Source: a bacterium
GTDB taxonomy: Bacteria; Patescibacteria; JAEDAM01; Absconditabacterales; Absconditicoccaceae
Reading direction: 5' to 3'
Length of the DNA stretch: 15,306 bases
Assembly (NCBI GenBank): GCA_017453665.1
Contig: JAFTEM010000028.1
Span: 1-15,306, forward strand
Shown here: positions 8,019 to 13,777 of the stretch, piece after piece
Layout of the letters: each line of letters begins with the position of its first letter
Numbering within the stretch: position 1 is the first letter of the stretch
The notes under the pieces: generated by a model
Databases searched by the model: none
Seen by the model: only the letters and a program-made list of their open reading frames with translations
Told to the model about the DNA's origin: nothing
Position numbers and translations under genes: made by a program

Positions 8019-8423
8019 ATGAGTTATGTTAATGCACCAGTTCATGATTTGTTGATCAGGATTAAGAACGCATATATGGCGAGAAAAACAACAGTAGATT
8101 GAGTTGTATTCTCTAAGTTTAAAGTTAATGTTCTCGATCTTTTGAAAGAATATGGATTTGTTAAAGGATATGAAGTTAAGGAAGTTGAAGGTAAAAAATT
8201 TATCTCAATTGAACTTAAAAAAGTTGTAGATCCTATTAATGATATCCCATCAGTAAAGTTTTTCTCTAAGCCTTCTAGACCATGGTATGTTGGTTATAAG
8301 GATTTAAAAACTGTTGCTGGAGGTAAAGGTCTTGGTATCGTTTCGACTAATCAAGGATTATTACCTGCACATGTTGCAAAAGAAAGAAAACTTTGAGGTG
8401 AATTAATTGCTGAAATTTACTAA
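8019..8423 (+). CDS. rpsH: 30S ribosomal protein S8
   Basis: S8 is a primary 16S rRNA-binding protein that organises the 30S platform; in E. coli it also represses the spc operon. The 134-residue product starts MSYVNAPVHDLLIRIKNAYMARKTTVDGVVFSKFKVNVLDLLKEYGFVKGYEV. It ends with SRPWYVGYKDLKTVAGGKGLGIVSTNQGLLPAHVAKERKLGGELIAEIY, in which GKGLGIVSTNQGLL is diagnostic (family GxGxxIxSTSxGxxxxxxA). The two UGA codons encode VDGVV and KLGGEL, the latter matching the family's xxGGE. Length normal. Confidence 0.96.
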
Positions 8424-8461
8424 TTAGAAGTTAATATTTACTATTTAAGTTGCTATCTAGA

Positions 8462-9007
8462 ATGTCTAAAATTGGTAAGAAACCACTTGTTATTCCTGCT
8501 GGAGTAGAGGTGAGTTTGACTGAAAAAACTGTTGATGTTAAAGGAGCAAAAGGTTCTTTACATCTTGATCTTCCTTATGGAGTTAAGATTGAAAAGAATG
8601 AATCAGAATTAGTTTTTTCTATTATTGATGATCAATATAAAAATCTTTGGGGACTTGTAAGAACACTTGTAGCTAATATGGTTGAAGGAGTTTCTAACGG
8701 GTATGAAAAGAAATTACTTATTATTTGAGTAGGTTACGGTGCTCAAGTTCAAGGTAAGAATCTTGTTCTTTCATTAGGTTATGCTCATAAAGTTAATTTC
8801 CCTATTCCTGAAGGAATTGAAATGAAAACTGAACAAGACCCTAAGTGAAATACTGTGATTATTATTACTGGTATTAATAAAGAATTAGTTGGTGAAGTAA
8901 CAGCAAAAATTAGATCATTAAAGAAACCTGAACCATATAAAGGAAAAGGAATTAGATACTTTGATGAATTTGTTAAGATTAAGCCAGGTAAATCAGCAAA
9001 GAAATAA
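8462..9007 (+). CDS. rplF: 50S ribosomal protein L6
   Basis: L6 has two similar domains and sits near the GTPase-associated centre of the 50S subunit. The 181-residue product starts [19 protein letters not shown] and includes [71 protein letters not shown] and C-terminal [20 protein letters not shown]. The family signature is the [16 protein letters not shown] stretch. Two UGAs are Gly; the one in LIIGVGYGA matches the family's LxGVGYRA. I chose ATG 8462 because SKIGKKPI is the standard N-terminus; a UUG at 8450 would add only MLSR. Confidence 0.96.
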
Positions 9008-9040
9008 TATTCATTTTAGTTTGTATACCGTTTATGAAAA

Positions 9041-9400
9041 ATGAGTTATTTGAAGAATAAACTCCAAGAAAAACTTAGAAGATATTTGAGGAGAAAGCAC
9101 AAGGTTAATGCTACTATTAAAGCACAAGGTGCTGAATATAGACTTTTGATTCAAAGATCTAATCTTTATGTTAAGGCTCAAGTTCTTGGTAGAGATGGTA
9201 AAGTAATTGCTAGCACTACTGATAAAGGTGCTGATGGTGCTACTAAGTCAGAAAGAGCTTGAAATGCAGGTGAAAAATTTGCAGCAGTGCTTAAAGATAA
9301 AGGTGTTTCTTCATTAGTATTTGATAGAAACGGTTATCGTTATCATGGAAGAATTAAAGCATTTGCTGAAGGAGTTAGAAAATGAGGAATTCAGTTTTAA
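9041..9400 (+). CDS. rplR: 50S ribosomal protein L18
   Basis: L18 binds 5S rRNA in the central protuberance. The 119-residue product has [51 protein letters not shown] and [46 protein letters not shown]. The C-terminal VFDRxGYxYHGRxxAxAExxRxxGxxF is diagnostic. UGA codes Gly in RAGNAGE and RKGGIQF. Normal length. The start at ATG 9041 follows an out-of-frame ATG at 9034; no Shine-Dalgarno. Confidence 0.96.
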
Positions 9401-9430
9401 GCTATATGCTATTTATCTCTATAATGTATG

Positions 9431-10168
9431 ATGTCTATGAGACCAGAAAAAGACAATAGAAAGGAATCTAGAAGAGAAAAACCAAAAAAGGAGTTTGAAG
9501 AATTGCTTTTGGAGGTTAGAAGAGTTACGAGAGTAACAACTTGAGGTAGAAGACTTTCTTTTAGAGCAACTATTCTAGTTGGTAATAGAAAAGGAAAAAT
9601 TGGACTTGGTATTTCTAAAGGAAATGATGTTGCAAGTGCAGTTCAAAAAGCTTCTCATGAAGCATATAAGAACTTATTTGAGGTTCCTTTGACTAAGAAT
9701 AATACGGTTCCATATCCTATTTCTTTGAAATATAAGGCTTGTTTAGTTAAACTATTGCCTGCTTCAGAGGGTACCTGACTTAAGGCTGGTTCTTCAATCA
9801 GATCTGTATTGGAATTAGCAGGATATTCAAACATCCTTTCAAAGATGGTTGGATCTAATAATAAACTTAATAATGCTTTAGCTACTATTAGAGCTTTGGC
9901 TTCATATAAACATGCTGATTATTTTTCTTCTTTGAAGATTAAAACAGCTGAAGAAGTTGAGGCAGAAAAAGAAGCAGCAAATACAAAAGCTGAGGAAGCT
10001 AAAGAAGTAAAAGAAGTTAAGGAAGTTAAGGAAGAAAAGAAAGCTCCTGCTAAGAAACCTGCTGCTAAGAAAGCAGCTGCAGAAAAAAAGCCAGCAGCAG
10101 AAAAGAAAGCTCCTGCTAAAAAGACAGCTAAAAAAGCTGAGGAAAAAGTAGAGAAGAAAGAAGATTAA
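9431..10168 (+). CDS. rpsE: 30S ribosomal protein S5 with a long Lys/Ala/Glu-rich C-terminal tail
   Basis: S5 acts in decoding fidelity and mRNA unwinding at the entry pore. Residues 1-171 form a normal S5: EELLLEVRRVTRVTTGGRRLSFRATILVGNRKGKIGLGISKGNDVASAVQKASHEAYKNL and LPASEGTGLKAGSSIRSVLELAGYSNILSKMVGSNNKLNNALATIRAL. Family S5 is about 165 residues, but this one has 245. Residues 172-245 are low-complexity, with KEVKEVKEVKEEKK and two KKAPAKK units, resembling lysine-rich nucleic-acid-binding tails. The start is one of ATG 9428, 9431 or 9437; I use 9431. Two UGA codons (TTGGRR, EGTGLKAG) match conserved glycines. The gene is followed directly by rplO with no rpmD between them. Confidence 0.94.
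9944..10165 (+). repeat. Low-complexity repeat region encoding the S5 tail
   Basis: The 3' part of rpsE is built of short repeated blocks. AGAAAAGAAAGCTCCTGCTA occurs at 10033-10052 and again at 10099-10118. GAAGTTAAG-type units recur at about 10000-10030. This looks like expansion by replication slippage, so tail length may vary among strains. Confidence 0.7.
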
Positions 10169-10195
10169 TTTTAGCTTATTTATTATGTGAACATC

Positions 10196-10645
10196 ATGAA
10201 ACTTCATAGTTTAGTGAGAAGTAAGGGACTTACTGATAAACTTAATAGAAGAGGTAGAGGTAATGCATCTTGAAGAGGTAATTTCTCTGGTAGAGGATGT
10301 AATGGTCAGAAGTCTAGAAGTGGTCATTCAATGAAACCTTTCTTTGAATGAGGACAAACTTCAGTTGTAATGAGAATGCCAAAGCACAGAGGGTTTAAAA
10401 GATATTATAAACTTATTACTCCTGTACAAGCTGTAAATCTCGGAAGTTTAGGAAAGGATGAAAGAATCTCTGAAGTTGTTAGTAAGGAAGTTCTTTTACA
10501 ACTTGGATATATTCGTTCAGCTGATGTAGCAGTAAAAATCCTTTGAACTGGAGATTTTGAGAAGGCATTGTCTTTTGAAGGTATTGAACATTTCTCAGCT
10601 ACTGCTAAGGCAAAAATTGAAAAAGCAGGTTGAAGCATAAAATAA
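10196..10645 (+). CDS. rplO: 50S ribosomal protein L15
   Basis: L15 is a late-assembly 50S protein contacting many 23S helices. The 149-residue product begins MKLHSLVRSKGLTDKLNRRGRGNASGRGNFSGRGCNGQKSRSGHS, the glycine/arginine-rich L15 N-terminus. EGGQTSVVMRMPKHRGFKRYYK follows (family FEGGQxPLxRRLPKRGF), then the C-terminal domain VQAVNLGSL and VKILGTGDFEKALSFEGIEHFSATAKAKIEKAGGSI. Four UGA codons fall at family glycines (SGRG, EGGQ, LGTG, AGGS). The gene follows rpsE by 27 nt, leaving no room for L30, and ends just before a strong terminator. Confidence 0.95.
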
Positions 10646-10661
10646 TGTTTATTTCTCAATG

Positions 10662-10690
10662 AAACGCAACCTGTGTTGCGTTTTATTCTT
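10662..10690 (+). terminator. Rho-independent terminator after rplO
   Basis: AAACGCAAC (10662-10670) and GTTGCGTTT (10675-10683) form a perfect 9-bp stem with a CTGT loop. The stem leads into TTTTATTCTT. It closes the ribosomal array and separates it from secY. Confidence 0.85.
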
Positions 10691-10703
10691 ATATTCTTTT
10701 CTA

Positions 10704-10731
10704 TTGAAAAGAAGCGGAAAATTGTTATTAA
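10704..10731 (+). promoter_or_regulatory. Candidate promoter for secY
   Basis: TTGAAA (10704-10709), a 16-nt spacer, and TATTAA (10726-10731) resemble sigma70 -35 and -10 boxes. They sit in the 120-nt gap between the terminator and the secY start, where a promoter is needed. The -10 match is only moderate, and such words are common in AT-rich DNA. Confidence 0.4.
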
Positions 10732-10765
10732 TCACATATATCTTTAGTATTGTTTTTTCTAGAGG

Positions 10766-12097
10766 ATGAACGCTTTGAAAACATTTGGGAAGAAAGTGGG
10801 TGAAATCTTTGGTAATAAGAAGATTAGAAACAAAATTTTGTTTACACTTTTCATTTTAGCAATTTATAGATTGTTAGTATTTATTCCTGTTCCATTTGCT
10901 GATATTTCTGTATTGATGAGTCAAACTCTTAACTCAGGATCAGATTTCGGATATTTTGTAATGTTATTATGATGAGCTTTGGATCAATTTGCATTTATCG
11001 CTATCTGAATCTCTCCATATATTACGGCTTCAATTATTATGCAGCTTTTGTGAGTTATTCTTCCTTCAGTTGAAGAATTAACAGAACAATGAGAAGTTGG
11101 ACATGCTAAGATTAATCAATATACAAGATATTTAACATTTCCTTTAGCTTTCTTACAAGGTATTGGATCTGTTTACTTGATTAATAGTATGTTAGGAGGT
11201 AATGCTATTTCAACAGATCTTTGAACAGTGTTATTAGCTGGTTTTGTAATGGCTGTTGGTTCTATGCTTTTAATGTGGATGTGAGAACTTATTACAGAAA
11301 AATGAGTTTCTAATGGAATCTCAATGCTTATCTTCTCATCTATCGTTGCTGGAATTACTCAACAAGTATATGGAAGCTTAGCTTCATCAACTAGTGTTAT
11401 TGGTGTGTTAGTATTTATGTTGGTTATTGTATTGGTACTTGTTGTTCTTTCTATCTTCATTATTAAGTCTATAAAAGAAATTCCTATTATTTATGCAAAG
11501 CAAGGTAAGGCTCAACAATCATCATTGTTACCTATCCCTATGAACCCTGTAGGAATGGTGCCTATTATCTTCGCTATGGCATTTGTTTCATTCCCTCAGT
11601 TATTAGCTAAATTGATTACTCAATTTCAACCAGGAAATGGTAGATTAGTATCTATAGCTAACTGGATTGATGCTCATTTTAATATCTATGCTCAAAATCC
11701 TTGAGTATGGGCTGTGTTAACTTATGTGGTATTTATCGTATTGTTTACATTCTTCTATGCGATGATTACTTTCAGTCCTGATAGAATTGCTGATAATATC
11801 CAAAAGAGAGGTGGATTTATTCCTGGAATAAGACCTGGTAAAGCTACTGCTAAATATATTAATGGTATTTTAATGCATCTTTGTTTCTGGTGAGGACTTG
11901 GATTGGCTGTTGTAGGTATTTATACTTATATCTTACAATGGATTCCATTTATTCAACAATTAGTTGAATCTATTGGTTCATTACCAGTTGTTGTTACATG
12001 ATCTGGAGTAATCATTATTGTATGAGTTGTACAAGAGATTATTAATAAGATTCAAGGTGATTTGGTGATGCAAAAATATGAAATGTATGAAGATTAA
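10766..12097 (+). CDS. secY: Preprotein translocase channel subunit SecY
   Basis: SecY is the membrane channel of the Sec translocon, working with SecE, SecG and SecA. The 443-residue product has the expected length and about ten membrane segments. TM1 is [20 protein letters not shown] and is followed by the plug region. [25 protein letters not shown] is the conserved TM2 stretch. [17 protein letters not shown] is the cytosolic C5 loop that contacts SecA, and the tail is [14 protein letters not shown]. Twelve of about 43 glycines are UGA, including GISPYI and the WGG before TM9, so the standard code shatters this gene. Unlike the usual spc operon it sits behind a terminator, and adk, map and infA do not follow. 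Confidence 0.97.
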
Positions 12098-12118
12098 TTA
12101 TATATTTCTTTTAGAAAG

Positions 12119-12145
12119 AGACTAACTTCGGTTGGTCTTTTTTTT
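12119..12145 (+). terminator. Rho-independent terminator after secY, UUCG tetraloop
   Basis: AGACTAAC (12119-12126) pairs with GTTGGTCT (12131-12138), with one G-U pair, around a C(UUCG)G tetraloop, which is an exceptionally stable loop. A run of eight T (12138-12145) follows. Textbook intrinsic terminator. Confidence 0.92.
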
Positions 12146-12156
12146 GTTTTTTTGAT

Positions 12157-12255
12157 TCGAACTATTTGACTACCGTACTATGCAAAAAGTCGAACTATTT
12201 GACTACCGTACTATGCAAAAAGTCGAACTATTTGACTACCGTACTATACAAAAAG
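12157..12255 (+). repeat. Three tandem 33-bp direct repeats
   Basis: The unit begins TCGAACTATTTGACTACCG and ends CTATGCAAAAAG. Copies lie at 12157-12189, 12190-12222 and 12223-12255, head to tail without spacers. Copies 1 and 2 are identical; copy 3 differs by one base (TATGC becomes TATAC). A fourth, degenerate start (TCGAACT) follows. The array lies between the secY terminator and the ATPase promoter. Function is unknown; candidates are binding sites for a regulator or a replication or partition protein, or a simple minisatellite. Confidence 0.9.
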
Positions 12256-12271
12256 TCGAACTTTTTGTATA
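12245..12271. repeat. Perfect 12-bp inverted repeat at the end of the tandem array
   Basis: TATACAAAAAGT (12245-12256) and ACTTTTTGTATA (12260-12271) are exact reverse complements separated by CGA. The left arm is the 3' end of repeat copy 3 and requires that copy's unique A. It could be a cruciform, a terminator for minus-strand or read-through transcripts, or an operator upstream of the next promoter. Confidence 0.8.
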
Positions 12272-12280
12272 CTAGAAAAC

Positions 12281-12311
12281 TTGATTTTAATGAAAAAATA
12301 CTTATTATAAT
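12281..12311 (+). promoter_or_regulatory. Candidate promoter for the AAA_14 ATPase gene
   Basis: A perfect TATAAT (12306-12311) stands 28 bases before ATG 12340, with TTGATT (12281-12286) upstream at a long 19-nt spacing. The gene lies behind a terminator and so needs its own promoter; this is the best match in the gap. Confidence 0.5.
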
Positions 12312-12339
12312 TGTACTTTATTCTTTTTAAAAGATCTAA

Positions 12340-13530
12340 ATGTTTGATAGAGAAATAATCCAAGAAATTAAAGAGTATCTTTTTACTGATGATATCATTT
12401 TGTTATATTGAGCAAGACAGGTTTGAAAAACGAGTATAATGAAGCTTTTGCAAAAAGAAGAAAAGAGAAAAACATTGTTCTTTGATCTTGAATGAAAGGA
12501 TGATTTTGGTGTTGTTAATCAAAGTGCAGAAGATTTTGTTATTTATCTTAAGCAGATGAAAAAATGGGATGAAGAGACTCCTCTTGTTATTTTTATTGAT
12601 GAGATTCAATATCTTGAAGATCCAACACCTTTTCTTAAATATTTGCATGATCATTATCCTAATTTGAAAATAGTTATTTCTTGATCTTCTACGTTAGATA
12701 TTAGAAATAAAATGAAGGATAGTTTGGTTTGAAGATATGTCAAATTTGATATTTATCCACTTAATTTTCGCGAGTTTCTTTTGTTTAAATGAGAAAATCA
12801 ATTAGCAGACTTGGTAAGAAAACCTATTAAACTGGAGGTTATTAATAATCAGATTTCTAAATATTATCGTGAATATTGTATTTATTGATGATATCCTAAG
12901 CCATCGCTTGAAACATCATTATCAAGAAAACAGAAATATTTGAATCAAATTATTGAAACCTATATAGAAAAAGATATTTCTGATGTTTGAAAGATTAAGA
13001 ATGTTGATAAATTTAATAGATTAATAACAATATTAGCTTCTCAGTCATGAAACTTATTGAATGTTTCTGAACTCGCTTCTGATGGTGTTTGAATTTCTAG
13101 AGACACCATCAATGAACGGCTTTTGATTTTGAAAAATACCTTTATTATTTCACAAATTACTCCATTTTCTTGAAATATTCGTTCTGAGTTAGTGAAGACT
13201 CCTAAGCTTTTTTTTGAAGATTCTGGTATTAGAAATACTTTATTGAATTCTTTTGAATTAGATTGAGCTTGATTGGAAAATGCAATTTATAATGATATTC
13301 ATCATTCTTATCGTTTCGATAAACAAATTCATTTTTATAGAACAAAAGATAAAAAGGAAATTGATTTTATTTTTGATAAACAGCCATTTGAGGTTAAGCT
13401 TTCTTATGATGGAAAAAGATTAAGCGCATTGGAATATTATAAATCAATGTATGAGAAAGAATGAATTGTAATATCTTTGAGAAAGGTTGAAAATAAGCTA
13501 TATAATGTTTTATATCCTCGAGAAGTATAG
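12340..13530 (+). CDS. AAA_14/DUF4143 family ATPase
   Basis: A 396-residue P-loop ATPase of the AAA_14 plus DUF4143 family, usual length about 380-420. Walker A is GARQVGKTS (residues 24-32), Walker B LVIFIDEIQ (82-90), with ISGSS as the sensor-like strand. GRYVKFDIYPLNFREFL follows, the family's typical link to the C-terminal part. The C-terminal domain has YRTKDKKEIDFIF...PFEVKLS, with D342, E351 and K353 in a PD-(D/E)xK nuclease-like arrangement. Fifteen of 19 glycines, including both in Walker A, are UGA, so no standard-code ORF covers it. The family is widespread and often expanded in small-genome bacteria and archaea, and its role is unsettled. It appears as a single-gene unit here between a promoter and a terminator. 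Confidence 0.9.
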
Positions 13531-13569
13531 GGATTTTTCTTATTTTTTAGTGATTTTGTTTTTTTTGTT

Positions 13570-13606
13570 ATACAAGGTTTTGTGGGGAAAACCTTGTATT
13601 TTTTTG
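13570..13606 (+). terminator. Rho-independent terminator after the ATPase gene
   Basis: ATACAAGGTTTT (13570-13581) and AAAACCTTGTAT (13588-13599) form a perfect 12-bp stem with a GTGGGG loop, followed by eight T. The near-symmetric A/T flanks could allow it to act in both directions. Confidence 0.92.
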
Positions 13607-13620
13607 TTTAATGTTGATTT

Positions 13621-13676
13621 ATTCCTTAGAAATTGTTGCGATAAATCTTTTGATAGAGTATAAGGAATGTTTTTTT
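13621..13676 (+). promoter_or_regulatory. Second hairpin with T-run in the leader region before the secreted-protein gene
   Basis: ATTCCTTA (13621-13628) and TAAGGAAT (13661-13668) are exact complements around a 32-nt loop, followed by GTTTTTTT. It lies about 20 nt past a complete terminator, so it may be a back-up terminator or part of a separate regulatory RNA. Not an identified RNA family. Confidence 0.4.
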
Positions 13677-13701
13677 ATAAAAGTCAATCCAAATATTTGT
13701 T

Positions 13702-13711
13702 GGGGGGGGGG
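13702..13711 (+). repeat. Homopolymer of ten G upstream of the secreted-protein gene
   Basis: Ten consecutive G occur in otherwise strongly AT-rich DNA, 67 nt before ATG 13778 and 29 nt before the TATAAT box. Such tracts slip during replication and are a classic basis of phase variation when near a promoter. Confidence 0.9.
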
Positions 13712-13725
13712 AGAACTTTTTAAAA

Positions 13726-13746
13726 ATATTCCTTTTGGAGTATAAT
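13726..13746 (+). promoter_or_regulatory. TATAAT box with overlapping dyad, candidate promoter/operator of the secreted-protein gene
   Basis: TATAAT (13741-13746) is a perfect -10 box 32 nt before the start codon. ATATTCC-TTTT-GGAGTAT (13726-13743) forms an imperfect dyad (one mismatch as DNA, a G-U pair as RNA) that overlaps it. No good -35 box is visible, which suggests activator dependence or a weak promoter. Confidence 0.45.
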
Positions 13747-13777
13747 ATGAATAACTTTTAATACTATGTTTGTCTTT

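Noticed and set aside
12157..12255. CRISPR array
   Set aside because: The 33-bp units abut directly with no unique spacers, and there are no cas genes in the window.
13531..13777. A small gene or tRNA in the 247-nt spacer
   Set aside because: No cloverleaf and no open frame with conserved features; the content is explained by hairpins, the G tract and the promoter.
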